Positions 13,011 through 25,713 of a stretch of 64,000 nucleotides of DNA are shown in pieces (within the stretch, counting starts at the first letter, position 1; every line of letters starts with the position of its first letter). The notes under the pieces were generated by a model that was not told the origin of the DNA, searched no databases, and saw nothing but the letters and a program-made list of their open reading frames with translations. Made by a program: the position numbers and the translations under genes. Source of the DNA: Stomoxys calcitrans (lineage: Eukaryota; Arthropoda; Insecta; Diptera; Muscidae); assembly GCF_963082655.1 (NCBI RefSeq), contig NC_081553.1, positions 212,220,217 to 212,284,216 of the forward strand. Reading direction: 5' to 3'.

Positions 13011-13225
13011 TCTCATTCTCATCAAACACAGCATTGGACTTCCACGCCTGCCTCACGGGATAGTAAATGCCAAAGTCCTTTCGGTTTCAGGGACAGGCAT
13101 TGCATGCAGATGTTGAGTGTCCCGCAGTATACCCCCCATACAGTCCACGACTCCATTGATGACCGGAATGTCATTCTCATCAATCACAGCATTCGCTTTC
13201 CCCTCACGGGAAAGTCTAAACACTC
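12961..13225. repeat. Imperfect duplication of ~100 bp
   Basis: The segments at about 12966-13075 and 13122-13222 share 'cgcagtatacccccc', 'attctcatcaa(a/t)cacagc' and 'ctcacggga'. They diverge enough to suggest an old event. Confidence 0.6.
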
Positions 13226-13265
13226 CACCGCGAACACAAGGGCTTGACATTATCGATAATGTCAC

Positions 13266-14859
13266 CGATAGACTCCTGTGGGTATTGTGAGATATTTATC
13301 CCTTACCTACTCCTGACTACCAGAAAAGTGGGTCTTCAACAGTAGTTCCACCGTCTTCTGGTAACTTTCGGTGCTGGTTCAGCACTTCTTCCCCAAAAAG
13401 CTTGACGTTCTGGGACCCTTTGACTGCTTTTTGCACAACCTAGAAACAATGGATCTAGTTCTTCTGCTTTTTAGCTTCACAAACAACTGCACAAAGCTAT
13501 AATACCTTGTACACAGTAGTGATGTATGGTATACTGACCCGAAATATGTTCTTAGGTATCAAAAGGGATGCCATTAGAAGTCCATGTTATGAACAGCTGT
13601 GAAGAGATGCTACTGCTGCGAAGAATGCGGCATACGGGATAACTCTAAAGGCATCTTCCACTCGGTGGTTGAAAGATTTGGTTAACAGTCCCTTAGCCTT
13701 GCAATTATGGATTCAAGATCTGAGAGAATCCTTGGTATCCATGCAGGTGCCATTGGTCGAGAAGGACAAAATCCTATGCTTATTGACAAAATCCAATACT
13801 GCACCAGGCCAGATCTCGCCAATAATTTTTGAGGCTCAACGATATTTTTCTGTGGAACTTTGATCCCAAAAGCCCGATACCAGACTGCATCATCACAAAC
13901 TGGAGAGGGTCCAGGAAATTCCGCAAGGACTTTAGAGTATACATATGACAGTTCATTGACCTTTTCGATAACTACCATCACTAGGCGCCATTAGCAAAGG
14001 TACTTGGCCTCATAATATTATCGTATTGTTAACCTTAGTTTCTTTGGGGATGGGATGCCTTCCGGGGATGCCGGTGGATGCAACATTTTGGCTGGATGCG
14101 GTGCAGTTTCCGAGTCTAGACGTGTAGTTTTTGGAGTAGCCTGTGCAGTGAATATCCAAACCCAATTAAGGAACCCTGCCTGCTCAGCGGTGAGAGTTTT
14201 AGGATCATTCGCCCCAAGCCATCTGAGAGTGATGCGCCTTTTATTATTTCAACCTCTTCAAAAGAGTATTGATTTGCCAAAGAAGGCTGATAGCCTAGAC
14301 GAGTTATAGGCATGCGAAGATAGAATAGGTTCGGCCTTGTCCTTAAGACTCAAATCAGGTATCTTCAACTCGAACCAGGTGTCTTTGCCAAAAAGCCCCA
14401 TTTGAACAGCCGACTGTAGGATGGATCAGCCTAGAGCAGCCACTCGACCAATCGAGTTCTTAGTAGCAGATAACATGATACGTCCTGATATCACCACCGC
14501 AGCAGTTGGGTCTTTGGAGTCAATTCTAAGCCTACTCCTGGACTCTACATCTGCCGCGCCACTGGAAACATACGCAGATAATCAACCGCGTAATGAATAA
14601 CACTATCGTAGCTATCCATGAGTAACTTAACACTTTTTCCCAATTAACTACCTATTATAAGTTACAGAATATTCTTGAAAAAACAAAACGTACGGGTCAC
14701 TCAACGGTTCAAACAATAGTAGGGTTTCTAAAACAAGGAGGAAATCGAAACCTTGCCCATCATATTAAATTACAGACCACTGTAGACTATCAAGATGGTG
14801 AAACATATGCTCTCTGTTTTCACCTTTTCTTTCACAATCCTCAAAGCTTTTTTTTCTAC
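13266..14859. other. No gene supported
   Basis: Several open frames of 60-100 codons overlap on both strands (for example minus 13682-13981), but no domain, signal or repeat relationship is visible. The mixed composition could reflect decayed retroelement sequence. Confidence 0.35.
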
Positions 14860-14947
14860 CCACCACCAAAGGATGGGGTTATACTAACCAAGTCATTTCG
14901 TTTGTAAAATCTCGATATATTGATCTAAGACCCGATAAAGTATATAT

Positions 14948-15543
14948 AGGGTGATTTTTTTGAGGTTAGGATTTTCATGCATTAGTAATTGACAGATCAC
15001 GTGGGATTTTAGACATGGTGTCAAAGAGAAAGATGCTCAGTATGCTTTGACATTTCATCATGAATAGACTTACTAACGAGCAACGCTTGCAAATCATTGA
15101 ATTTTATTACCAAAATCAGTGTTCGGTTCGAAATGTGTTCATTCACCGTTCAGCGATGAGGCTCATTTCTGGTTGAATGGCTACGTAAATAAGCAAAATT
15201 GCCGCATTTGGAGTGAAGAGCAACCAGAAGCCGTTCAAGAACTGCCCATGCATCCCGAAAAATGCACTGTTTGATGTGGTTTGTACGCTGGTGGAATCAT
15301 TGGACCGTATTTTTTCAAAGATGCTGTTGGACGCAACGTTACGGTGAATGAACACATTTCGAACCGAAGACTGATTTTGGTAATAAAATTCAATGATTTG
15401 CAAGCGTTGCTCGTTAGTAAGTCTATTCATGATGAAATGTCAAAGCATACTGAGCATCTTTCTCTTTGACACCATGTCTGAAATCCCACGTGATCTGTCA
15501 AATACTAATGCATGAAAATCCTAACCTCAAAAAAATCACCCTT
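14948..15543. mobile_element. Fold-back derivative of a Tc1/mariner-superfamily element
   Basis: Two inverted arms of about 200 bp (14948-15150 and 15342-15543) surround a unique centre of about 190 bp. The arms begin with agggtgatttttttgaggtt and its complement. They contain not only terminal repeat but also the start of the transposase gene, which reads MNRLTNEQRLQIIEFYYQN in each arm in opposite directions. The insertion lies at TA-rich sequence inside a family A repeat. The structure indicates rearrangement of a formerly complete element, and transposition by its own product is not possible. Confidence 0.85.
15151..15380 (+). pseudogene. Central fragment of a Tc1-like transposase
   Basis: The loop of the fold-back element reads on the + strand as a transposase core beginning SDEAHFWLNGYVNK, continuing through an in-frame stop to GGIIGPYFFKDAVG. 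The aspartate of SDEAHFW is the likely first catalytic residue of the DDE domain. The N-terminal DNA-binding region has been joined directly to this core by deletion, and the C-terminal third is absent. Related fragments are at 58213-58670 and 63210-63720. Confidence 0.8.
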
Positions 15544-18045
15544 TATATATATTGTTGATCGTCTGGATATTTTGAGTCAATCTATCCATGTCAGTCATTC
15601 CTTCTGTCGAAACCACGATAGCGGTCAAACCCATGAAGCTAGACGCTTGAAATTATGTACAGATAAATTTTATTGATGAAGGTCGTTGGTGATTGCAAAT
15701 GGGTCATATCGGTACAGATTTGGATATAATTCCCATAAAACCGACCTCCCGATTTGAAACATTTAACCCCTAGAAGCCCCAATTGTTATTCGATTGGGCT
15801 GAAATTTTGCATATAGTGTTATGTAATGGCATTCAATTACTGTGCTAAGTACAGCTGCCATATAGACTGATCTCCTGATATGGGGTCTGAAGTCCATAAA
15901 AGCATTATTTTTTGTCCGATTTCTCTGAAGTTTGCAACAGTGAGTTGTTTTAAGCCTGCCGACATCTGACCTTAGTATCGATTTGATCGGACCATATTTG
16001 TATATAGCTACCATATAGACCGATCTCCCGATAAAGGGTCTGAAGACCATACAAGCTTTATTTATTATCCGATTTCGCTTAAATTTGCAACAGTGAGTTA
16101 TTTTAAGCCTGCCGACATCTGACCTTAATATGAATAAGATCGGTTCATATTTAGATATAGCTGCCATATAGACCGATCTCCCGATAAAGGGTCTGAAGCC
16201 CATAGACGCTTTATTTATTATCCGATTTCGCTGAAATTTAAAACAATGGGTTATTAAAATTACCCGATTTCGCTGAAATTGCAACAGTGAGTTTTTTAAG
16301 CCTCCCGACATTTGACCTAAATATGGATTAGATTGGTCCATATTTAGATATAGTTGCCATATAGACATATAGGAAGGGTCTCAAGCCAAAAAAAGGCATT
16401 ATTTATTAACAGATTTCGCTGAAATTTAAAACAAAGGGTTATATTAAGCTTCCCGACGTCTGACGTGAATGTGGTTCAGATCGGACTATATTTAGATATA
16501 GCTGCCATATAGACTGATCTCCTGATATGGGGTCTGAAGTCCATAAAAGCATTATTTTTTGTCCGATTTCTCTGAAGTTTGCAACAGTGAGTTGTTTTAA
16601 GCCTGCCGACATCTGACCTTAGTATCGATTTGATCGGTTCATATTTAGATATAGCTGCCATATAGACCGATCTCCCGCTAAAGGGTCTGAAGCCCATAAA
16701 AGCTTTTTTTATTTCCCGATTTCGCTGAGATTTAAAACAATGGGTTATTTTGAGACTCGAAACATCTGACCCAAATATGGTTTAGATCGGACTATATTTA
16801 GATATAGCTGTCATATAGACCGATCTCCCGATATGGGGTCTGAAGGCCATAAAAGCTTTATCTTTCGTCTGATTTCGTTGAAATTTGCAACAGTGGGTTA
16901 TTTTAAGCCTGCAGATATCTGACTTTAATATGGATTAGATCGGTTCATATTTAGATATAGTTGATATATAGACCGATCTGCATATAAATGGTCTCAAGCC
17001 CATAAGAGCTTTAGTTTTGAACCGATTTTGCTAAAATTTTAAACAGTGAGTTGTTTTTAGCTTCCTGACATCTGACCTAAATATGGTTCATATCGGACTA
17101 TATTTAGATATAGCTGCCATATAGACCGATATGCTGATAAGGGGTCTGGAGCCAATAAAAGCTTTATTTATTATCCGATTTCGCTGAAATTTTAAACGGT
17201 AAGTAGTTTTACGCCTCCTAATATAGGACCCAAATATGGTTCAGATCGGATTATATTGAGATATAGCTGTCATATAGACCGATCTGCTGATAAAGGGTCT
17301 GAAGCCCATAAAAGCATTATTTATTACCGCATTTCGCTGAAATTTGAAACAATGGGTTATTTTAAGCCTCCCGACATCTGACTTAAATATGAATTAGATC
17401 GGACTAAATTTAGATATAGCTGCCATATAGACCGATCTCCCGATAAAGGGTCTGAAGGCCATTAAAGCTTTATTTTTTAAGCGATTTCGCTGAAATTTGC
17501 AATAGTGAGTTATTTTTAGCCTCCTGACACTCGACCTAAATATGGTGCAGATCGTACTATATTTAGATATAGCTGCGATATAGACCGATCTCGCGATAAA
17601 GGGTCTGAAGACAATAAAAGTTTTATTTATTACCCGATTTCACTGAAATTTGAAACAGTGAGTAGGTTAAGACCTCCCAACATCCGACCTAAATATGGTT
17701 CCGATTGGATTATATTTAGATATAGCCGCCACATGGACCCATTTGCCGATAGGGGGACTGAAGCCCATAAAAGCTTTATTTATTATCCGATTTCGCTTAA
17801 ATGTGACACAGTGAGTTTTTGTGAGCCCCACGATATCCGAGCTTATTATGGTTCAAATCGGTTTATAATTGGATATATCTGCCAAAAGGACCAATATTTT
17901 TTTTCTACAAAATTGAATTTGGGTGCTAAAGTTAACCAATTTTCACCGGGTTGTGATGAAATTGGGTTTATATATATTTACCCCAGGTGGTGGGTATCCA
18001 AAGTTCGGCCCGGCGGAACTTAATGCCTCCTTACTTGTTTTTTGT

Positions 18046-20217
18046 TGTTGTATCTACGAAAAAACGTATTTCATTCCACAGTGTTATAGATGTGTGCACC
18101 ATTGCGTATGAGTGACATGCAATGATTTTCACATAACGCATACGCACTAGCGAACAACAAAATGTTTTTTACACTTTCTTATCTTTACCATCGAATATTG
18201 CAATAAGCAAGTAAGTAAGTTATTGATTAATGATGCCAATTAATTTAAGACTCATACAGGGATACTAACATTTTTATTCTACCACAAAAGAAACTCCATT
18301 TTGACCCTAAAATCATTAAAATTCCCCTGCAAATTTATCAAAATGGATTTTTAATGCAAGTACACCAGGGTATATAAATCATTACTCAACCATAAAAGAA
18401 AATTAGTTTGGTTTACATTAAAAATAGCACGCCGCATGCAACCTCATCGTGCAACACATTTTCAAAAGTTACTCCATTCATTGAATTTGGTAAACTTGGT
18501 AATGTTGCATGCCTCTGCTGTGTAGATTTGCCCCGAACACATTAGCTGAAGGATCCTGCAGTTTGGCATGTACTCGTATTCGATATAGTATAGTATCCAT
18601 TTTGCTTAATTCTCCCCAAAATTTCAAGCAATTTCAAACTCTGCATGGTTTCTAACAAAAGCAGCAATTTTGGCTGATTCTTGACTTGAACCCTGAGTGT
18701 AGTAGTTTGTGATGGGAATTTGCCTTTAGTCCTGCTTATTTGGCCTTTCCACTGCAATGCTCTGGTTTTGCATTGAATCTTTACAAATGTTCATTGAACG
18801 TGTATTTAATGAATAAAGTAAACTTTAACTGCCGAAGTTTTAATTTACCCAAAGTGTGTTGGTATATGTGTTAGTGTTTACTTTTAAAAAGTTCCTCCCA
18901 TTTCTCCAAAGTAGGAAAAGAAAGAAAAAATTTGTGTGCTTTTTTTATTTTTCTTCTCTGCTGTACATCCAAGATTTGTCTGTGTTAAACCGCATTGCAA
19001 GCAATTGAGGTTAAAGTTTAACAAAAAGATTTTTTTTTTTTGTATTTTAAACGAACAACAAAGGGAAGTATTTGTAGTCATTGTTGTAGGCAAATACAAA
19101 AAAGAAGGAAGTTAAAACAAACAACTAAAAGCGGCATTAAGTAAGGCCGGGTCAAACTTTTCCGGACCCAACACCATGAATTTTTGCAAGCTGGGGGTTA
19201 GTTTATGTTGGAGGTTGGAGGCTAGCAGAATTCTGCAAGCACTTTGAATGTGGGATCTCAACCGATTTGAACAAAATTACATAGGTTCGTGTTTGTTGAA
19301 AAATTTTCATCAAATATTTAGGCCCCCCAAAAAGGGCCAATTTTCCCTTTGCTACTACAAAAAGCTACCGCTAGACAAAAGTCACCCAGCATTTATAAGT
19401 AATAGTGCTGACCCGATTTTAGGGATAAGCATAAGGCCACTCACTCGCTTATCCATGACCATTCATTTTTCCTTTCTTTCATTCATCTTCAAGAATACGC
19501 AGCCCAGAGTGGGTCACACACACACAGGATGGCAATAAAAAAGGGTTTACCACAAAAATGACCGCACAATGCGACATCTGTTTGGGGTGTTATAAAAATT
19601 GTTTGGACATAAAGTAACCCAAACATTAACACTGGTCATAAAACACTTGCGGAATGAAGTGTTCTGATGAAGATATATGCCAAAAGCTCTCAAGATCTAA
19701 CCCCAACACCCTAACATGTTAACATGGGTTTGTAGGCATTCATGCTCAAAGAGACATTAAGACATTCTTTGTTTGCCTGTTGAAGTTTATGGTGAAAAAT
19801 TAGTTTTGGTAAGAATTTTTGAAGGTATGAATGGGTTTTTTTTTCAAACTTTAGATTTCATTTAAAGTAAGAAATTTTTTTTTCGTAGCACTATAGAATG
19901 GAGTGTTTGCTAATGCAGTCATTCTGTTTGTAATATCTCGCTTTTCGATCTGCAACATCATAAAGTTTATATAATCTTGATATTCTACCTCGATCTAGCA
20001 ATGTCTGTAATATGTCCCACAGTGGGATGAGAAAGTTTTTAGAAGAGCCATGGTGAAAATTTTGAAGGGCTGGGGTGACCGATCTCGAAGGCCCACCAAT
20101 GAGTTTCCGGGGCTTCTAAGGCCCTGAAATGAAGGGTGGTGTTAACTAGCCTTAACCAATTAAAATTTCCAGAAGAGATTATTTTCCGTTTAAAAATTGC
20201 AAATGTATTTTCACAAA
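18046..20217. other. No gene seen
   Basis: AT-rich sequence with poly-T and poly-A tracts and short open frames lacking domains. Nothing here resembles the surrounding repeats, so it may be old unique intergenic DNA. Confidence 0.5.
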
Positions 20218-21178
20218 TTTTTATACTCTCCACCATGGGATAGGGGGTGTAATAATTTCGTAATTCCGTTTGTAACTCCTCAGAATATACGTCTAAGACC
20301 CTATAAAGTATATTTATATGTACTAGACCGTCTAGTCGATTTAGCCATGTCCGTCCGTCCCTCCGTCTGTGTGTAGATATCACACTAAATTTCAAAGAAA
20401 TAAAGCTAGGCACTTGAAATTGTGCATTAATACATCCCGTAAGTGCAGATCAGTTGGGATTGTAAATGAGCCAAATCGGTTTAAGTTTGGGTATAGCTGC
20501 CATATAAGCTAATCTTGGAAATTGACTTCTTGGGCCTCTAGAAGGCGCATTTCTAATACGATTTAGCTAAAATTTCGCACGTAGCGTTTTGAGAAATTGG
20601 GAAATTCACTTCTTAAGCCTCTAGAGGGCTTAAATCTAATACGATTTAGCTAAAATTTCGCACGTAGCGTTTTGAGAAATTGGGAAATTCACTTCTTAAG
20701 CCTCTAGAGGGCGAAATTTTTATTAGATTTAGCTTAAATTTCGCACGTAGCGTTTTGTTGTGACTTCCAACAACTCTGATAAGTGCGGTTCATATTGGTT
20801 CATAATATGATATTTCTGTCATAGAAACCCATCTCGGGTCCTGACTTCTCGAGCCTTTACAGTACGGAATTCTCATCCCATGTGGCTGAAATTTCCCGCG
20901 AGATGTTGTGTTATGGCTTCCAACAACTGTGTCATGTACGGACTAATGCGATGCATAACCTGATATAGCCGTCATGAGATGCCTGACATAGCCGATCTGG
21001 GATCTTGACTTGTTGAGGCGAAATTATTATGCGATTTACCTGAAATTTAGCATGAAGTGTTGTTTTTCGTCTTTCAACTACTATGCCAAGTATGGTCTAT
21101 TTAAATCAGTTTATAACCTGATATAGTTCCAATATAAGCTAATCTCCCAACTTCTATCCGAATTGACAGAAATTTTGC
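20218..21178. repeat. Family A dispersed repeat, truncated
   Basis: It begins with the cap 'ctccaccatgggatagggg' at about 20230, followed by the 'ccatgtccgtccgtccctcc' leader and degenerate units with 'tatagctgccatataagc'. A ~90-bp block (cgatttagctaaaatttcgc) is repeated three times between 20560 and 20760. The distal hairpin end is missing. Confidence 0.75.
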
Positions 21179-21184
21179 TGAATG

Positions 21185-21975
21185 ACTTCCACTATGGTCT
21201 CCAAAGCCGGGCAGTGGCTTAGGAAATGCTCCAATATCTCATCATCTTCCCCACATGCCCTACACATGCCATCACTTGCCGCAACGATTTTGCATCAGTG
21301 AGCTTATAGTCCTATGTGTCCCTCTATAATACTAATAGTTATACTGACCTCCTTCTTATTTCCTTTCAGTAATAGTCTCGCCCTCTCACGATCCGGATCA
21401 CCACATAGGATTTTCACGTTCTACCGACTGTTTTGCTGTACCACAGTGTTGCGCATATAACTTTGCGTTCGTCGCCCACGTCCTCAACTCGGACTGCGTC
21501 AACCCAAAAGGCTTCGGGTTAAATAAGTTTATTGACGGTAGTCCTCTGCCCTTCACCGCTAATATGTCTACCCTTTCATTCCCCCTTACTTTGTTGCGGC
21601 CCGGCACCCAAACGATGCGGATCATGCCTTTCTCAGAGAAGGCGTTAATCTCCAACTATCATTCCTAGTTGTTCGTGATCTTACCGTCCTGGTTGTTAAT
21701 GCCCTTATGGCCATTTTACTGTTTGTAATGATGTATTCTGAAATCGCCAGGATCTCCGTCGGCAGGATAATATTATGGTCAGGCAGTCTAAAATAGATCT
21801 CAGTCCCATCGATTCGATTTTCTAAACATATTGCCACATCTAAAACCTCCTCCCTTATCCAATTCACAAAGGTAGCGATGTTACCAATTTTAAGTTTCAT
21901 TAGGTCGTTAGTATTCAAGAACTCTGCCAGGGCTTGGCCCCGCTTATTAGTGTTGTTGGTGAGAGTTAGCATTGC
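21185..21975 (-). pseudogene. LINE (non-LTR retrotransposon) RNase H and C-terminal relic
   Basis: On the minus strand, after a frameshift from the 21972-21622 frame, the RNase H motif IVWVPGRNKVRGNERVDILA is visible, followed by PKPFGLTQSELRTWA. Nearer the 3' end is a cysteine-histidine cluster, CRACGEDDEILEHFLSHC, typical of the C-termini of RNase H-bearing LINEs. The closest relative in the window is the + strand relic at 32396-34720, which shares the PKPFGLTQSDL block. The upstream reverse transcriptase is not present, so this is a 5'-truncated, decayed copy. Confidence 0.8.
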
Positions 21976-22835
21976 ACTCTATACGTACCTCATTTCCTGT
22001 CTGTCTGTTTGCTTTCCGAACCAACCGTTGCAGCTCCGACTTAGGTGGGAGTGTCGGTAAGCCGAAAGGCAGTTAAAATGATGCCAGGTATGCTCCACTG
22101 CCTCCCTGTCTCATCACTGTTAAATCCGACGTTGACAACTCTGGGGAAAAACATAATTAAAATTTTTATGTTCTCAGCCGGGTACCAGGGTTAGCATAGA
22201 ATAACTGGCAGTTGATATGGTTCAGTTTGTTCTGGGCCGTCCATTGCTCCCTTGCTGATTTATTCCATCAGAGCATGAGTAGCTGTCTCGCTCCGGTAGA
22301 GGTTTATCTGGATGACCTCAATCATTGGTCCTCCATTAGATGGGCTTTTTGGGAGTAGGTGAGATTGTTGTTGTCGTAGCCACACTGCATGTGGAGGTAG
22401 CTATTCTTGTCAAGCTGCTGTGGGTGAGCAAGCTCGTTCCGGTCCAAAGGACCGATCGTTGCGGGAACAGGGTGTCAATTGGTTATTTAAAGGCGCCACT
22501 TACTCGCCTTGTCATATCGAGCGTCATAGGCACTCAGTATTTATGCAAGAGCCGGTGCCGCCTGAGCTCTCACTTAGACTCTCCGCTCGATTCTGCTGAT
22601 TGTCCGCGACTGCCGTTGCAGCTACTCCGTTTGAAGCATTCCCCTATCCTCAATCTGTGAACGGTAGCTGGCAGCTAAGCTTCTCGTGACAGAAGTGAAT
22701 ACCATACAGATCGGTCCTCAATGTTGCAGCCTCTGTGGTACTCACAGCTATCCCGTGCCATGGGTGATGGTCTCATTGTCTGCTCCCTGTTCTTTAGGCT
22801 GCATTGAGTTTCCCGTCACTGCATTTCCTAATATT
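21976..22835. other. Unassigned, possible dispersed repeat
   Basis: Mixed-composition sequence with a 106-codon + frame (22340-22660) that shows no domain. Its texture resembles retroelement untranslated sequence, but I see no second copy in this window to confirm that. Confidence 0.3.
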
Positions 22836-22839
22836 TAAA

Positions 22840-23190
22840 TATTAGGATCTTTGCCTAAACTAGTCCTCCAAATCTTGAGTAAATGGACTTCTTGGGTCAA
22901 AGGTCATAGCATAGTTAAACGCATCAAAATACAGCGGTTGAGTTGGCTAGGTCATGTCGTCAGAATGGATGAGAAGCGCAAGCAAAGAAGTCTTTTGAAG
23001 GCGATCACGGTTCTACACGCAATCCAGGGCGACCAAGAGTCCGATGGAAGCATCAAGTGGTGAGAGACCCCTCGAGACTTGGGGTCGGAGATTTTAGAAG
23101 GAACGCAGAAAATCGAGGCACTTGGAACGTTATTCTATGTTCGGCTTATGGGACAAATGTTCTGTCATAGCCAATTTAAGTAAGTAAGTA
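22840..23190 (+). pseudogene. 3' end of a non-LTR retrotransposon ORF
   Basis: The + strand reads IKIQRLSWLGHVVRMDE, then after frame disturbance RPRVRWKHQVV and LGVGDFRRNAENRGTW. This is the order seen at the C-terminus of several LINE reverse-transcriptase proteins (R(I/L)xWLGHVxRM followed by GRPxxRW and the xWR block). The frame ends near 23165 and is followed by a short (taag)n run, a plausible 3' tail. Upstream domains are missing. Confidence 0.75.
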
Positions 23191-23530
23191 AATGTTTGAT
23201 TTTACGTTGCATCCTTATATGGGTTGCCCAAAAAGTAATTGCGGATTTTTCATATATTTGGCGTTGACAAATTTTTCACAGCTTGTGACTCTGTAATTGC
23301 ATTCTTTCTTCTGTCAGTTATCAGCTGTTACTTTTAGCTTGCTTAAGAAAAAAAGTGTAAAAAAGTATATTTGATTGATTCTGAATTTTATTAAAATGCA
23401 TTTTCTTTCTTTTAAAAAACCCGCAATTACTTTTTGGGCAACCGAATATGTTCGGCTAATGGGACAAATGTTCTGTCATAGCCAATTTAAGTAAGTAAGT
23501 AAATGCGTGATTTTACGTTGCATTCATATA
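23138..23530. repeat. ~82-bp direct repeat flanking a mariner MITE
   Basis: The segment 'tgttcggcttatgggacaaa' to 'gattttacgttgcatcctta' at about 23138-23220 recurs nearly unchanged at about 23448-23530, immediately on the other side of the MITE at 23219-23446. It includes the stop region and (taag)n tail of the LINE relic. Confidence 0.85.
23219..23446. mobile_element. Mariner-derived MITE
   Basis: It is bounded by gggttgcccaaaaagtaatt and its inverted complement with TA-rich flanks. The short internal sequence corresponds to the two subterminal ends of the mariner at 25714-27003, and the transposase gene has been deleted. The length of about 228 bp matches the other MITE copies in the window. 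Confidence 0.9.
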
Positions 23531-23644
23531 TTTTCATTTACCAATTTGATTTCTTTAGTCCTGATTGGCGTAATTATTATCCAATTGTGATGGAAATGTT
23601 GCAAGTAAAGTCCAAATCGGCTTATATACTTATATCACTCATTT

Positions 23645-23897
23645 ATAGATCACATAGGTTAGGTTTAAGTGACAGTCTGCCATCAGACTCACTTAGACGT
23701 TTTACAGGAAAAGAAGAATAAAGACGCCTTCTAGTTCCTACCCTTGGAGCATCCAGATCGCTTTAAAAAGCCCAATAGCTTGCGAATGTTCATATCTGCT
23801 AATTCACACAGATTCTCAAAGAAATGAGACCCTAAAGTGGAACTCCTTCTGACTGCTAGTGTGCGGGACACACACACACAGAAGGTGTTCTATGATA
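23645..23897 (-). pseudogene. 3' fragment of the RNase H LINE
   Basis: Sequence such as ccatcagactcacttagacg and tgcgggacacacacacacag matches the 3' region of the LINE relic at 28315-29470 in the same (minus) orientation. It ends abruptly at a partial mariner end (23898-23944), so the coding remainder is lost. Confidence 0.75.
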
Positions 23898-23944
23898 AGC
23901 CGACTATATGAAAAATCCGCTATTACTTTTTGGGCAACCCAATA
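23898..23944. mobile_element. Mariner MITE, one end only
   Basis: It consists of only the right inverted terminal repeat plus subterminal sequence (gactatatgaaaaatccgct to ttttgggcaacccaatat). The rest of the copy is missing at the junction with the LINE fragment. Confidence 0.8.
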
Positions 23945-23945
23945 T

Positions 23946-24969
23946 ATTTGCCGATTTATTTGAGGTTTTATACCTTTCCTCTTTGAAGATAGAAACTTTA
24001 ATTTCCGAATAGTTCTGTTTTTTTCAAGTAATTGCCATATCATTGTGTATCCCTTCCCTTATATGTGTAACATTGAGTGCAAAAAGTGTCTATCCAATCG
24101 CTTTATACCGATCCGCTATTAAAAGCATTCACTACAAATACATGAAACAGGGAGTGCATGTAAATAACCAACATAAATATGTGTACATACATACATAGCA
24201 ACATACACACACAAGCATGAATTGCCATCAATTCGTAGTAAAAGTATACCTGAGTTTCTGGTTTGTCAAACTGTAGTTGTATTTATAAGGTTGAAACGTG
24301 TATGTGGATAAGCCTTAACTAAAGTTGGTAAAGCAGACCTTTCGGATATCATCTCCCTTATGGTTTAGAATTGTGGCACTATTTAGCGATGCGGATGAAA
24401 AGTTTGCCCTTGCTCCGTAGGGTGGGTGAAGAAATAACATTTGCAACGAAAATATAAGCCTTTTGCAAATGTGTGAAAGCCATTGTCATAACTGGTGCCC
24501 TTAATTGTTAACAAGGGCAGAGGAGTGGTATAAGCAGGGCTGCTGAGACAGAGTCCTCGAGTCGAAGAAAATTTCAACAAACCTGCGTTTACCCCAAAAC
24601 GCGTACCGACTCTGGGGCGAACTCTTGTTATGGCTTTATATCCCTTTTACATGCAGTGGTTTTTCGCCCCACCCTATGTTACACCCAAAACTAAACACAT
24701 TGTAACAACACGACGAACTTTGAAATTCAATAAAGCTCTTGTTTTGAGGTTTATTTTTAATTCGCTGGTGTTGAATAAATCTTTTTAATTTAAAAACTTC
24801 ACTAACAGTTACAAATGTTATTTGGCCTTGTTGTCTCACTTGGCATAGTTGTTGGGCGAACTATTTGCAATGTCGACATGTGAACGTATGTCAGTGCAAC
24901 ATAAGGTCGTAGCGATTGTGGGTTGTATGCCGCCAAAAGGGATATATATATGGGCCAATCAGGACAATA
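23946..24969. other. No gene seen
   Basis: AT-rich sequence with a few short frames and an (acat)n-type stretch near 24180-24210. No domain or repeat family is recognised. Confidence 0.5.
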
Positions 24970-25208
24970 TATGGGTTTCCAAAAAGTAATTGCGGATTTT
25001 TCATATAGTCGGCGTTGAAAAATTTTTTCACAGCTTGTGACTCTGTAATTGCATTCTTTCATCAGTCAGTTATCAGCTGTTACTTTTAGCTTGCTTTAGA
25101 AAAAAAGTGTAAAAAAAGTATATTTGATTAAAGTTCATTCTAAGTTTTATTAAAAATGCATTTATTTTCTTTTAAAAAATCCGCAATTACTTTTTGGGCA
25201 AACCAATA
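24970..25208. mobile_element. Mariner-derived MITE
   Basis: The inverted ends (left tgggtttccaaaaagtaatt, one mismatch cluster from the family consensus; right ttactttttgggcaaaccaa) and shared subterminal sequences match the mariner at 25714-27003 with the transposase deleted. Confidence 0.88.
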
Positions 25209-25224
25209 TTTGGGAGTAGAAAAA

Positions 25225-25713
25225 CAAGTAAAAAGGTATAAAGTTCAGCCGGGATGAATCTTGTGAACCCACCACCATTGATTCTGCTAAAATATGGGAG
25301 CTATATCAGGTTATAGACCGATTTGGTCCATACTTAGCTCAGTTGTTGAGAGTCATAACAGAACACTTTGTGCAAAATTTCAGCCAAATCGGACAAACAT
25401 TGCGGCTTCCATGGGCTAGAGAAATCAAATCGGGAGATTGGTTTATATGGGAGCTATATCAGGTTCTTGACCGGTTTGTTGAGAGTCACAACAGAACATT
25501 TTGTGCAAAATTTCAGCCTAATCGGACACAATTTGCATCCTCCATGGGCTAGAGAAATGAAATCTGGATTTCGGCTTATATGGGAGCTATATCAAGTTCT
25601 TGGCGGATTTGAACCGTACTTGGCATAGTCTTTGGAAGTCGTAATATTACACTAATAATTGAGGCTTCCAGGAGCTCAAGAAGTCAAATCGGGAGTTCAA
25701 TGTATGTGGGAGC
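25225..25713. repeat. Family A repeat, left part; continues at 27003-27060
   Basis: It starts with 'aacaagtaaaaaggtataaa', a degraded GC palindrome and 'gaacccaccacca', then units with 'atatgggagctatatcaggt'. The mariner is inserted inside the phrase 'gggagctatatcaggttctt', whose right half resumes at 27003. Confidence 0.8.

Larger units (their letters stand above)
14860..18045. repeat. Family A dispersed repeat, interrupted by a Tc1-like insertion
   Basis: One end (about 14860) reads cccaccaccaaaggatgggg. The other (about 17985-18045) reads ggtggtgggtatccaaagtt and continues into a GC-rich palindrome and 'ttaatgcctccttacttg'. Between them lie about a dozen ~155-180-bp units with 'gatatagctgccatatagac' and 'gatttcgctgaaatttg'. 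A Tc1-like fold-back insertion splits the left end at 14948-15543. Open frames inside, such as minus 15763-16368, are repeat translations. Confidence 0.85.

Noticed and set aside
15763..16697. Repetitive protein with GRSVYMAAI-type motifs
   Set aside because: The same peptide pattern appears wherever family A repeats occur, on either strand, with stops at random. It is a repeat translation.
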